DNA from: JABAQJ01 sp046327745
GTDB lineage: Bacteria; Gemmatimonadota; Gemmatimonadetes; Gemmatimonadales; Gemmatimonadaceae
Length of the DNA: 64,000 bases
Direction: 5' to 3'
Assembly: GCA_046327745.1 (NCBI GenBank)
Contig: JAXLXV010000016.1
Span: 62,001 to 126,000, forward strand
Every line of letters starts with the position of its first letter. The first letter of the stretch is position 1. This document shows, piece by piece, positions 1 to 8,384 of this stretch. The translations under genes and the position numbers were made by a program. Under the pieces are notes generated by a model. It worked only from the letters and a program-made list of their open reading frames with translations, made no database searches and had not been told where the DNA came from.

Positions 1-260
1 ATCAGCGTGAGCAGCACATAGAGCACGACCGACGCAAGGATCAGGATCTTGGCGAGCGGCCACTTGCGGGGTCGCGGTGACGGAAGGGTCAGGTCGTCGC
101 TAGGTCCGTCCTGCGTGTCGCTGTCTGGAGCCAGCTGCACCGCCGCGAGGAATCCTTCAGTGGGAGCTGAAGGTTCGTCGGGAATCGGCGGGTATCGTCG
201 CGCGGCCAACGGAGCCACGGTCCCGGGAAGCACCGGAAGGTAGCTTGGCGTATCAGACAT
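1..260 (-). CDS. cysW: CysW-type sulfate ABC transporter permease, N-terminal part only
   Basis: Only the first 86 codons are present; the gene runs off the left edge. The ATG at 260 overlaps the end of cysT, whose TGA lies at 253-255, so the two are translationally coupled. About 68 hydrophilic, proline-rich residues precede the first membrane helix (KILILASVVLYVLLTL), a longer N-terminal tail than usual for CysW. The identification rests on position: the second permease normally follows binding protein and CysT in sulfate/thiosulfate importers. The ATPase CysA is probably further left. The visible sequence alone would not prove the family. Confidence 0.6.
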   Translation of the reverse strand, partial: MSDTPSYLPVLPGTVAPLAARRYPPIPDEPSAPTEGFLAAVQLAPDSDTQDGPSDDLTLPSPRPRKWPLAKILILASVVLYVLLTL

Positions 261-1044
261 GACGACGTCCAGCTGTGCTGCGCCGGTGCAATGCGCGCGC
301 GGTGTAAGAGAGCGAGAGCGCCAGCGCCAGCAGCGCCACGGAGACGGCAGCTGCAACATCGGGACGTCCGCTCTCCACCTCCCCAAACACGTAGACGGGA
401 CCGGTCAACGTGCGGAATGGAATGTTGCCCGCCACCACGACAATGGAGCCGAACTCGGCTAGGCAGCGGGAGAATGCCTGCAAGCCACCGGCGGTCACGG
501 CTGGCGCGATCTTTGGAAGGACGACGCGCCGCCAGACCACGAACGGACGGGCGCCTAACGTATAGGCCGCCTCCTCCTCCGCGGGATCCAGCTCCCGCAA
601 CACCGGTTCCACCGCCCGCACGACAAACGGCACGGTGACGAATGTCAACGCCAGCACAATCGCCGTCGGCGCATACAGTACCGTCCAGCCGTGCCCGCCC
701 AACCACGCGCCGAGTGGCCGCGTCGGTGCAAAGAGGAGGACGAGCGTGACGCCTGTGACCAGCGTGGGAATGGCGAAGGGCAGGTCGATCAGGGCAGACA
801 AGAGGCGCCGGCCCGGGAAGTCAAAGCGCACGAGTACCCACGCGGTGGCGGTGCCGGCGACGGCGTTGATGAGCGTGGCCAACGCGGCAGTCCATAACGA
901 GAGACCAATGGCGTGGCGGGCCAAAGGCGCACTCACCGCCTTCCAGACCACGCCCGGTCCGTCACCTAGGCCCGCCTGCACGAGGGCCAACAGTGGCAGA
1001 ATCACCAGAAACGCCAGGTAGCCGACAACCGCCCCCCGCATCAT
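253..1044 (-). CDS. cysT: Sulfate/thiosulfate ABC transporter permease CysT
   Basis: Inner-membrane permease of about 263 residues with roughly six hydrophobic helices, close to the usual CysT length of about 275. The cytoplasmic EAA loop that contacts the ATPase is visible (EEEAAYTLGARPFVVWRRVVL). The start chosen is the ATG pair at 1039-1044. An upstream in-frame start would overlap the binding-protein gene by 79 bases and add a tail unlike the family. It follows sbp by about 30 bases and overlaps cysW, consistent with one operon. A CGTTAGG heptamer inside the EAA loop (554-560) supplies a TTA leucine codon. Confidence 0.88.
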   Translation of the reverse strand: MMRGAVVGYLAFLVILPLLALVQAGLGDGPGVVWKAVSAPLARHAIGLSLWTAALATLINAVAGTATAWVLVRFDFPGRRLLSALIDLPFAIPTLVTGVTLVLLFAPTRPLGAWLGGHGWTVLYAPTAIVLALTFVTVPFVVRAVEPVLRELDPAEEEAAYTLGARPFVVWRRVVLPKIAPAVTAGGLQAFSRCLAEFGSIVVVAGNIPFRTLTGPVYVFGEVESGRPDVAAAVSVALLALALSLSYTARALHRRSTAGRRHV

Positions 1045-1076
1045 GAGGGCTGCGTAGGGTCGAGTGGGTGCCGCCC

Positions 1077-2147
1077 TCACTTCGCGTTGCCTTTGCTGGA
1101 GGCTCGGGCGAATACGCCGGAGTCGCTGAACAGCGCAGGGGTCACCCTCTTCCACCCGCCAAGGTCGCGGATCGTGAACAGGTCCGTGACCGCGGGGAAG
1201 TCCTTCGCGTACTCCTTGGCCACGTCGTCATCGACGGGCCGAAAGCCGTGCTTGGCAAACATGCGCTGCACACCCGGGGTGGTGAGGTGCGTAACAAAGG
1301 CTTCGGCCGCCTGACGAGTCCCGCGCTTGTCCACGTACCGGTCGACGACAGCTACCGGGTTCTCGATGAGGATAGTGGAGCGCGGGATCACGTAGTCCAT
1401 CGCCTTGCCGGACTGGCGGGCGGTGAGCACTTCGTTCTCATAGGTAATCGCCGCATCGCCCACGCCGTTCTCAAACGTGAGGATGGATTCTCGTGCTCCC
1501 TTGTCCATGATCGAGACGTTGGCAAGAATGCTGCGCAGCAACCCTTCGGCGCCGGTACTGTCGCCAGCCGCAACCTGCGCCCCCGAGGCGCCGCGCAATG
1601 CGGCGCCGTAGATCGCGGCGATGTTCCACATGGCACCGCCACTGGTCCGTGGGTTCGGCGTGAGCACCTGGATGCCGGGCTTTCGCAGGTCCGCCCAGTC
1701 ATGGATCTGCTTGGGATTTCCCGGTCGTACGGCGATCACGACCACCGATCGCGAGACCATGCCGCCGGTGGATCCTTGCCGCCACTCGTGGGTGATGAGA
1801 CCCGCCTTCGTGAGCGTTTCGATGTCCGGCTCGAGTGAGAGGGCGGCGACGTCCGCCTCAAAGCCGCTGGCGATCGCGCGCGCTTGCGCGCCACTGCCGA
1901 GGTATGACTCCTCGAAAGCGATGGTGTTGCCCGTCTTGGTGCGCCACTCGGTGGCGAACGCCGGCAGAATGTCCTGTCCGTAGGCTTCCCGTGGCGTGGT
2001 GTACGCACCTAACGTGAGTGTGGCCGCGTTGGTGGGCGTGGCACCCTTGGTCGTTCCTTCGCACGCCATGGCGAGCGACAGGAGCGAAAGGGAGAGGGTG
2101 ACAGCGGAACGACGGCGGATGGTGTGGCGTGGGGCGGGGAGCAGCAT
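1077..2147 (-). CDS. sbp: Sulfate-binding protein of the ABC importer (lipoprotein)
   Basis: Periplasmic solute-binding protein of 356 residues. A lipoprotein signal ends in LAMAC near residue 29. The mature part starts with the family-typical segment TLTLGAYTTPREAYG and continues with the region equivalent to the Sbp/CysP stretch that contacts the oxyanion (LGSGAQARAIASGFEADV). Later family landmarks are NPRTSGGAMWN and the C-terminal YVDKRGTRQAAEAFVTHL. The porin stop codon upstream (2156-2158) overlaps this gene's Shine-Dalgarno (TGAGG, seven bases before the ATG), so translation is probably coupled. Sulfate versus thiosulfate preference cannot be read from the sequence. Confidence 0.9.
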   Translation of the reverse strand: MLLPAPRHTIRRRSAVTLSLSLLSLAMACEGTTKGATPTNAATLTLGAYTTPREAYGQDILPAFATEWRTKTGNTIAFEESYLGSGAQARAIASGFEADVAALSLEPDIETLTKAGLITHEWRQGSTGGMVSRSVVVIAVRPGNPKQIHDWADLRKPGIQVLTPNPRTSGGAMWNIAAIYGAALRGASGAQVAAGDSTGAEGLLRSILANVSIMDKGARESILTFENGVGDAAITYENEVLTARQSGKAMDYVIPRSTILIENPVAVVDRYVDKRGTRQAAEAFVTHLTTPGVQRMFAKHGFRPVDDDVAKEYAKDFPAVTDLFTIRDLGGWKRVTPALFSDSGVFARASSKGNAK

Positions 2148-2155
2148 GCGTGGCC

Positions 2156-3523
2156 TCAGAAAGCGTGTTGGAACCGAGTCGAGAGATTGTGTTCAGCCGG
2201 GCGGTCACCAGTGCTGGCACCGCCGCGAAACCGGGTGTTCGTGTAGTCGACCATCACCTTCACCCCCTTCACGAGGTGCCAGTTGAGGCCGACGCCCCTG
2301 GTGGCTGCGCGTTGCACCTGCGACGCGGGATCCGCCAACAGGGGGAACGCGTCGGGGTCCACCGTCAGGGCGCTGGCCCGGACCGCCAGCTCCAAGGCGC
2401 CGAAGGCATGCTTGCCGGGGTCGAACGGGCGTCGCGGCGTCAAGCCGCGAAAAGAGGCGTGTTCGCCGGTCAGGTTCACCACGCCCGTCACTTCCCACGC
2501 CCGCTGTCGCAGCGTTGTTGATGTCGTCGCGCGTCGCACGGCTTGCGTGGACACCACGTATTCGCCCATCGCGCTCACGCGGCTCAGGGCGGCATAGGCG
2601 TGCGGCGACAGGCGCTGTTGTGGCCCGTCGGCTACCACAGTGCCCGCAGCGGTGCCATCGCCGCGAAAGTGAAAGACGCTTTCCTGCATGGGCGACTTGT
2701 ACGTCTGCAGCTGCGGCGCACTCACGGTGCCGCGGTGCTCGCCGCGAGATCCCGACAGCCCCAACACCAGTTCGTCTGCCGTCGGCGTCTTGCGCCACTT
2801 GAGCGGTTCAACCGCCACCCGGCCGACCAGGTCCTTGAAGCGATCGGTGTCCACGTCGCCAAAGCCGATGTCCGGGACGCCATTGAACACGCCAACGGCA
2901 TAGCTGACGGCTCGGCTCAAATCGCCGTAGAGCTGCGTCCCCACATCGCGATTCGGGACCAGCGAGTTTGGGTGCGCCCGCTCGATGAACGCGATGTCCG
3001 TGGCACTCTGCAACCGCTCCAGCCCGACCGGCGGCTTGAACTTTCCCGAGCGCAGGTTCAGGGCCGGCGTGAAATGCAGGTCCAGGTGCGCGTCGTAGAT
3101 GGTCGGGCGACCCTCGCCAAAATCGGGCATGAGGCGCACGTCGGCGACCTTCCCCAGCGACGCCTCCCAGATCGGCCGCACCCGACGCAGGAGCAGACCA
3201 CGGGACAAGTCCGCGGCCGCGCTGCCTAACGGGATGCGCGTGTCACTCTGAAAGTATCCGCGCAAGCGCAGCACGTAGCGGCCGTCCGCACTCTGCGCGA
3301 CAAAACCACTGCTGGACAGGCGCACGTCGAGCCCGGTGCCGGACGTCGCCCGCATTCGGGCAACGGTGGAGTCGAGTCGACGAACTGCGCCCTCCAACTC
3401 CGCGAGGCGTGCAGTGCTCACCGTTCGAGCGGAGTCTCCGCGGTCCTGAGCGGCGAGCGGTCTGATGGGAGAGAGACCCACCATCGCGGTCGTCCATGCG
3501 GTCAGCAGCGTCCGTGATCTCAT
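2156..3523 (-). CDS. Phosphate-selective-porin-like (OprO/OprP family) outer-membrane channel
   Basis: Protein of about 455 residues with a signal peptide (MRSRTLLTAWTTAMVG... ending PLAAQ) and a short coiled region (LAELEGAVRRLDSTVARM). A beta-barrel follows, ending in the phenylalanine expected of outer-membrane porins (FQHAF). The barrel segment DIAFIERAHPNSLVPNRDVG and the early pattern LRLRGYFQSDTRI are typical of the OprO/P family. I start it at the ATG at 3523; the upstream alternative adds 16 non-signal residues. It lies eight bases before sbp, so it may be an anion channel serving sulfate uptake. A sigma-54-like promoter lies about 95 bases upstream. Confidence 0.85.
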   Translation of the reverse strand: MRSRTLLTAWTTAMVGLSPIRPLAAQDRGDSARTVSTARLAELEGAVRRLDSTVARMRATSGTGLDVRLSSSGFVAQSADGRYVLRLRGYFQSDTRIPLGSAAADLSRGLLLRRVRPIWEASLGKVADVRLMPDFGEGRPTIYDAHLDLHFTPALNLRSGKFKPPVGLERLQSATDIAFIERAHPNSLVPNRDVGTQLYGDLSRAVSYAVGVFNGVPDIGFGDVDTDRFKDLVGRVAVEPLKWRKTPTADELVLGLSGSRGEHRGTVSAPQLQTYKSPMQESVFHFRGDGTAAGTVVADGPQQRLSPHAYAALSRVSAMGEYVVSTQAVRRATTSTTLRQRAWEVTGVVNLTGEHASFRGLTPRRPFDPGKHAFGALELAVRASALTVDPDAFPLLADPASQVQRAATRGVGLNWHLVKGVKVMVDYTNTRFRGGASTGDRPAEHNLSTRFQHAF

Positions 3524-3617
3524 CTGGTAGCCGGGAGGCGATTTGAAGGGAGTTTGCCGCCTCGCCCGCACGCTTCACGGTTGGAACGGCGGACTTGGTG
3601 CTTTGCCAGTGGCAGAA

Positions 3618-3632
3618 GCACGGGCCGTTCCA
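3618..3632 (-). promoter_or_regulatory. Candidate sigma-54 (-24/-12) promoter for the porin-sulfate operon
   Basis: Read on the minus strand the site is TGGAACGGCCCGTGC. It keeps the invariant GG and GC dinucleotides with exactly ten bases between them and matches TGGCACG-N4-TTGC at all but two fixed positions. It lies 95 bases before the porin ATG and faces it. The divergent neighbour encodes a sigma-54 activator, and paired inverted repeats lie about 90-150 bases upstream, the usual distance for activator sites. Confidence 0.55.
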
Positions 3633-3720
3633 CATCGAACGAATTCGCGTAACTCTATGCAGTTAGTCGCTTTATGTGTTCAGCTGTAGCTGCTGGTCCA
3701 CAGCGAACCCATGAAATACG

Positions 3721-3766
3721 ACGGCTGTTGCCGTGAAATAACACGGTGTATGAATATTGACCGTGT
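3721..3766. promoter_or_regulatory. Paired inverted repeats, candidate activator-binding sites
   Basis: Two perfect dyads lie between the divergent porin and activator genes: ACGGC-N4-GCCGT at 3721-3734 and ACACGGT-N12-ACCGTGT at 3741-3766. Their arms share the core ACGG/CCGT. They sit about 90-150 bases upstream of the candidate sigma-54 promoter and just ahead of the activator gene, so they could serve both activation and autoregulation. Function is inferred. Confidence 0.45.
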
Positions 3767-3807
3767 GATTTGATAGATTCTCCCCATCACCAGTCGCGGA
3801 ATTGCTA

Positions 3808-5373
3808 ATGGAAAATTCGGCCGCACCGTACCGACTACTCCTCAACATCTGGCGGGATTCGGCGGATCATGCCCCGATTGATCAGGCGGCGGCCCGCATC
3901 GCGACGCGACTCGGGCGAGCCACCGCTGCGGACTTCATGCTTCTTCAGCGCACCGACCCCGCGCTCGAACGCTTGGAGTCGGTAGCAATCGAACGCATTC
4001 GGCCCTGTGTGCTTCCCTCGCGCGCGCGGATGACCCTTTCCGCCGTTGAGCGTGAAGCGGCGAGTGCCTGGTTCCGGTCGGCCGAGCCGATCATGTGGCG
4101 GGCTGGGCGCGAAGACACCCTGTCGCGCGTGGCATTTCCTTTCGAGGGATTTCAGGACGCGGTGGCCATTCCGCTTGTCAGGGGTGAGGTGCCATTGGGA
4201 GTCTTCACATTGGCCGCAAAGGCGCCTAACGCGTTCACTCCCGCCGACGAGTCGCTGATGGGTGAGCTCATGGCGCCATTGTCCGTTGCCCTCCTCAATG
4301 ACTCCCAGTCGCACGAGATGGCGCGCCTGCGAGAGGCTTTCGAGGCGGACCGGCGCGCGTTGCTCCAGCGACTCGGCCGCGACGACCTCACGGAAGAAGT
4401 CATCGGTGTGGATTCGGGACTTCGTTCGGTGATGGAACGCGTGGAACAGGTGGCGCCGACCGATGTCCCGGTGCTTCTGCTCGGAGAAACGGGAAGCGGA
4501 AAAGAAGTGGCGGCGCGAGCGATTCACGCACGGTCACGACGACGCAACGGTCCGATCGTTAGGGTCAACTGCGGCGCCATCCCCGCGGGACTCATCGACT
4601 CGGAGTTGTTCGGTCACGAGCGCGGCAGCTTCACCGGCGCCGTGACGGCGCGCAAGGGGTGGTTCGAACGCGCCGATGGCGGCACGCTCTTTCTGGATGA
4701 GGTGGCCGAGTTGTCGCTCGATGCACAGGTGCGTCTGTTGCGCGTGCTGCAGGACGGCACGTTTGAACGGGTGGGCGGCCATAAGACGCAATCGGTGGAC
4801 GTGCGGATCATTGCGGCCACGCATCGGGACGTGAAGGCGCTGGTGGCGCGCGGTGCATTTCGCGAAGACCTCTGGTATCGCGTGGGGGTCTTTCCCATCT
4901 CCATTCCGCCACTGCGTGAACGGCCGGAGGACATCCCGGCGCTCGCCTCACAGTTCGCCGCACGCGCGGGGGTACGCTTGGCGGGCGCGCCCTTGGCGAT
5001 TGATCCCAGCGACATCGAGCTGCTGGTGACGTACGCGTGGCCCGGGAACGTCCGCGAATTGGCCGCGGTCATCGAGCGCGCCGCCATCCTTGGCGACGGT
5101 CGCGCGCTCCGGGTGTCCGCCGCCCTCGGCCGCGCGGCACCGGAGCCGTCGGAGGCGAGCGAAGTACCCGATCTTCTCACTGGGCACGCAGAACCGCTCC
5201 TTACCCTGGAACAGGCCGCCGCGCGGCATATCGAGCAGGCCTTGCGGCTGACCAATGGGCGGATCGAGGGACCTAGCGGAGCCGCCGCAAAACTAGGGAT
5301 CAACCCGCACACGCTCAGGGCGCGGATGAGGAAGCTGCGTCTGGACTGGGCAGCATTTCGGGGAAGAACCTAA
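3808..5373 (+). CDS. Sigma-54-dependent transcriptional activator with GAF sensor domain
   Basis: Three-part regulator of about 521 residues. A GAF-like sensory domain covers roughly residues 10-165. The AAA+ sigma-54 interaction domain covers roughly 195-430, with Walker A GETGSGKE near residue 225, the sigma-54-contacting loop GSFTGA (usually GAFTGA) near 272, and Walker B GGTLFLDEVAEL. A Fis-type helix-turn-helix lies near 487-515 (GAAAKLGINPHTLRARM). The ATG at 3808 is preferred over a TTG six bases upstream. It has no receiver domain, so it probably responds to a ligand or redox signal. Its position opposite the porin-sulfate operon suggests it controls that operon. The NorR/FhlA-like layout does not define the signal. 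Confidence 0.9.
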   Translation: MENSAAPYRLLLNIWRDSADHAPIDQAAARIATRLGRATAADFMLLQRTDPALERLESVAIERIRPCVLPSRARMTLSAVEREAASAWFRSAEPIMWRAGREDTLSRVAFPFEGFQDAVAIPLVRGEVPLGVFTLAAKAPNAFTPADESLMGELMAPLSVALLNDSQSHEMARLREAFEADRRALLQRLGRDDLTEEVIGVDSGLRSVMERVEQVAPTDVPVLLLGETGSGKEVAARAIHARSRRRNGPIVRVNCGAIPAGLIDSELFGHERGSFTGAVTARKGWFERADGGTLFLDEVAELSLDAQVRLLRVLQDGTFERVGGHKTQSVDVRIIAATHRDVKALVARGAFREDLWYRVGVFPISIPPLRERPEDIPALASQFAARAGVRLAGAPLAIDPSDIELLVTYAWPGNVRELAAVIERAAILGDGRALRVSAALGRAAPEPSEASEVPDLLTGHAEPLLTLEQAAARHIEQALRLTNGRIEGPSGAAAKLGINPHTLRARMRKLRLDWAAFRGRT

Positions 5374-5559
5374 CGTCAGTGGTGGACCGGCAGGCTGAAG
5401 CGGGACGACACCTTCGACGACGGCCTTGTTTGATGGTAGATTCCTGAACGAACGCTACCGGGACTTTGCGCGCGGCCGCGCCCAGAGATCTCGGTCAGGA
5501 CACCGTCGCCGCGCAGATCCGGCGGCGCGTGAGACCCTCGGAACGGAGTGGTGCCAGCG

Positions 5560-6069
5560 ATGCCCATCACGTTTACCGTCAATGGAAAGCGCAACACGGT
5601 GGATGTACCTCCCGACATGCCACTCCTCTGGGTGCTGCGCGATGTACTGGACCTGAAGGGGACCAAGTACGGATGCGGGATCGGGCAGTGCAGTGCGTGC
5701 GTCGTGCACGTGAAGGGCGTGCCAACGCGCGCCTGTCGAACGCCGGTTGCACGCGTTGAAGGCGCCGACGTCACCACGATCGAAGGCCTTTCACCAGACG
5801 GGTCACATCCGGTGCAACGCGCGTGGGACGAGATTGACGTCCCGCAATGCGGGTACTGTCAGGCGGGGCAGATCATGGAGGCGGCTGCCCTGCTGGCCAA
5901 GAACCCGAAACCCACCGACGCTGACATCGACACGGCGATGAACGGCCACCTGTGCCGTTGCGCCACGTATCATCGCATTCGCGAAGCCATCCACCACGCG
6001 GCCACGCTGCCCGCAGCGAATGCCTCGTCCCCAGCCCGGTCGGGTTCGTCCGGCGAACATCAGGCCTAA
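5560..6069 (+). CDS. 2Fe-2S subunit of a xanthine-oxidase-family hydroxylase (IorA-like)
   Basis: Small iron-sulfur subunit of 169 residues. The N-terminal plant-type ferredoxin cluster has the pattern CGIGQCSAC followed by a fourth cysteine (RACRTPV). The helical C-terminal domain binds a second 2Fe-2S cluster (QCGYCQAGQ and GHLCRCATY). It passes electrons from the molybdenum cofactor in the partner subunit encoded 12 bases downstream. The ATG at 5560 is chosen because the protein then begins MPITFTVNGK, as in the family; an in-frame GTG lies 12 bases upstream. No FAD subunit is encoded beside it, as in isoquinoline oxidoreductase and periplasmic aldehyde oxidases. Confidence 0.9.
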   Translation: MPITFTVNGKRNTVDVPPDMPLLWVLRDVLDLKGTKYGCGIGQCSACVVHVKGVPTRACRTPVARVEGADVTTIEGLSPDGSHPVQRAWDEIDVPQCGYCQAGQIMEAAALLAKNPKPTDADIDTAMNGHLCRCATYHRIREAIHHAATLPAANASSPARSGSSGEHQA

Positions 6070-6081
6070 GGAGGCGGATCC

Positions 6082-8303
6082 ATGGAAACGACTATTCGTG
6101 TAGACCGCCGCGCCTTCCTACGCGTGACTGCGCTGGCTGGTGGTGGACTGATGCTCGGCACGTATCTGGACACGCTCGGTGGAGCTGCCGACGCCTTTGC
6201 CGCCACGGCGGCGGACTTCTCGCCAAACGCCTTCGTGCGGATCTCACCTGACGGCTTGGTCACCATTGTGGCCAAGAATCCGGAGATTGGGCAGGGCGTC
6301 AAGACGATGCTGCCGATGTTGATCGCCGAGGAGCTGGATGTCGACTGGAAGAACGTGCGCATTGAGCAGGCGGACTTGGACACGCAGAAGTACCAGAACC
6401 AGTTCGCTGGCGGCAGCACGGCAACGCCCATGAACTGGATGCCCATGCGGCGTGTGGGTGCGGCGGCCCGAGCGATGCTGGTGGCCGCCGCCGCGCAGAC
6501 GCTGGGCGTGCCGGAGTCTGAGCTGACGACAGCATCAGGAACCGTCTCACATGCTGGCAGCGGCCGCAACGTGAAGTACGGCGATCTGCTCGCCAAGGCG
6601 GCGACCATCCCAGCCCCCGACCTGGAGAAAGTGGCGCTCAAGGACCCCAAGGACTTTCGCATCATAGGCACGCGCGTGCGGGGCGTCGACAATCGGTCGA
6701 TCGTCACGGGAAAGCCACTGTACGGCATTGATGTGCAGCTGCCCGGCATGTTGTACGCGGTGTTCGAGAAGTCCCCCGTGTACGCCGGCAAGGTCGCCAG
6801 TGCCAACCTGGATGAGGTCAAGAAGCTCTGGGGGTGAAACATGCCTTTGTGGTGGACGGCGGGTCGGAGCCGACGGGGCTACCTTCGGGGCGTCGCGATT
6901 GTCGCCGACACTTGGTGGGCAGCCCAGCAGGCGCGGTTGAAGCTGCAGGTCACGTGGGAATGAAGGGGCCACGGCCCAGCAGAGCAGTGTGGGTTTTGCG
7001 GCCCGGGCCGACGAGTTGCCAAGGGCGCGCCTCAACGCGCTCTGCGCAAGGACGGCGACCCGACGGCGCGCTGAAGGGAGCCGCCAAGTCGGCGCAGGCC
7101 TCGTATTACTACCCGTTTATCTCCCACGCCCCACTTGAGCCGCAGAACTGCACGGCGCACTACCAGAATGGCAAGCTGGAGATCTGGGTCCCGTCCCAGA
7201 CGCCGGCCTCGGGTCGCGCCCTCGTCGCTAAGACGTTAGGCATTCCCGAAACCGACATCACCATCCACCTCACCCGGATGGGCGGCGGTTTTGGTCGCCG
7301 ACTCAACAACGACTACATGGTGGAAGGTGCGTGGATTGCCAAGCAGGTCGGCGGGGTGCCGGTGAAGCTGCTGTGGTCACGCGAAGACGACATGCGTCAT
7401 GACTTCTATCGCAGCGCGGGATGGCACAATTTCTCGGGCGGCGTGGACGGAAGTGGCAAGCTGGTCGCGTGGAAGAATCACTTCGTGTCGTTCGGCGAGG
7501 GCGAGCGGTTTATGCCCAGTGCCGGCATTGGCCCGACGGAGTTTCCCGGCAGGTTCATCCCGAACTATGCCCTGGACGCGTCGGTGATGCCCTCGGGCGT
7601 TCCGACCGGTGCCCTGCGCGCGCCGGGGAGCAATGGCATTGCCTTCGCCACGCAGTGCTTCATGGACGAGATGGCCGAAGCGGCTGGGAAGGATCCGGTG
7701 CAGTTCCGCCTGGACTTGCTCAGCAACTCGCCGGTGGGCGATCAGCCACCGACGGGGAATGGACCGGCGCCCATACTCTTCGACGGGCCGCGGATGCGCG
7801 CCGTGCTGCAAGCGGTCGCGGAAAAATCGGGATGGGGCAGCACGAAACTCCCGAAGGGCACCGGCATGGGCGTCGCCTTCCACTTCAGCCATCGTGGCTA
7901 CTTCGCCGAAGTTGTTCAGGCGACGGTGAGCCAGACCGGTCAGGTGAAGGTGGACAAGGTGTGGGTCGCTGGTGACATCGGCAGTACGCTGATCAATCCC
8001 AGTAACGCCGAAAACCAGACGCGTGGCGCGGTGCTGGATGGGTTGGCTGAGGCGTTCGCTCAGGAAATCACGATCGAGAAGGGCCGCGCCGTGCAGGCCA
8101 ACTTCAACGCCTTCCCATTGCTGCGGCTTCGTCAGGTTCCACCGATTGAGCTTATCTGGGTCAAGAGCAACTTGCCGCCGACCGGTCTCGGTGAGCCGGC
8201 TCTTCCGCCCGTGGTGCCCGCGTTGTGCAATGCGATCTACGCGGCGACGGGCAAGCGCATCCGATCGTTACCACTTTCGAAGCACGACCTAAGCTGGGCG
8301 TAA
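6082..8303 (+). pseudogene. Molybdopterin-binding large subunit (IorB-like), reading frame interrupted
   Basis: Large catalytic subunit of a molybdenum hydroxylase. It begins with a Tat signal (DRRAFLRVTALAGGG), as expected for a folded periplasmic cofactor enzyme. The first frame (6082-6837) covers the N-terminal domain and ends early at KKLWG. A second frame (6834-8303) resumes with KHAFVVDGG and carries the catalytic half, including GGGFGRR, PTGALRAPGSN and the C-terminal GLGEPALPPV with the expected active-site glutamate. Between about 6828 and 7066 the coherent protein hops through all three frames, implying five single-base indels. The two pieces together total about 740 residues, normal for the family. 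It is either a true pseudogene or a local consensus error. Confidence 0.8.
6825..7070 (+). other. Patch of clustered single-base indels inside the IorB-like gene
   Basis: Homologous protein text can be followed only by changing frame near 6830 (one base missing before GVKHAFVV), 6886 (one extra G before GVAIVADTWW), 6957 (one extra G before the segment ATAQQSSVGFAARADEL), 7018 (one base missing before AKGAPQRALRKDGD) and 7063 (one base missing before GALKGAAK). The net change is minus one, matching the frame offset of the flanking pieces. Most lie beside G or C runs. Confidence 0.7.
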
Positions 8304-8320
8304 CCGATTCGCACAAAAAA

Positions 8321-8353
8321 CGACGGGGCCGAGGGAATTCCTCGGCCCCGTCG
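8321..8353. terminator. Bidirectional intrinsic terminator
   Basis: A perfect 14-bp stem (CGACGGGGCCGAGG with its complement) encloses a five-base loop. On the minus strand the stem is followed by a run of six T, giving a strong terminator for the quinoprotein gene read in the other direction. On the plus strand the tail is CTTATTT. It sits between two convergent genes. Confidence 0.9.
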
Positions 8354-8384
8354 CTTATTTGAGCTGTCGAAAGACCAACGCGGG

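Noticed and set aside
6825..7070. Programmed ribosomal frameshifting in the IorB-like gene
   Set aside because: Five separate shifts of mixed sign in 240 bases, without slippery heptamers, are not compatible with programmed frameshifting.
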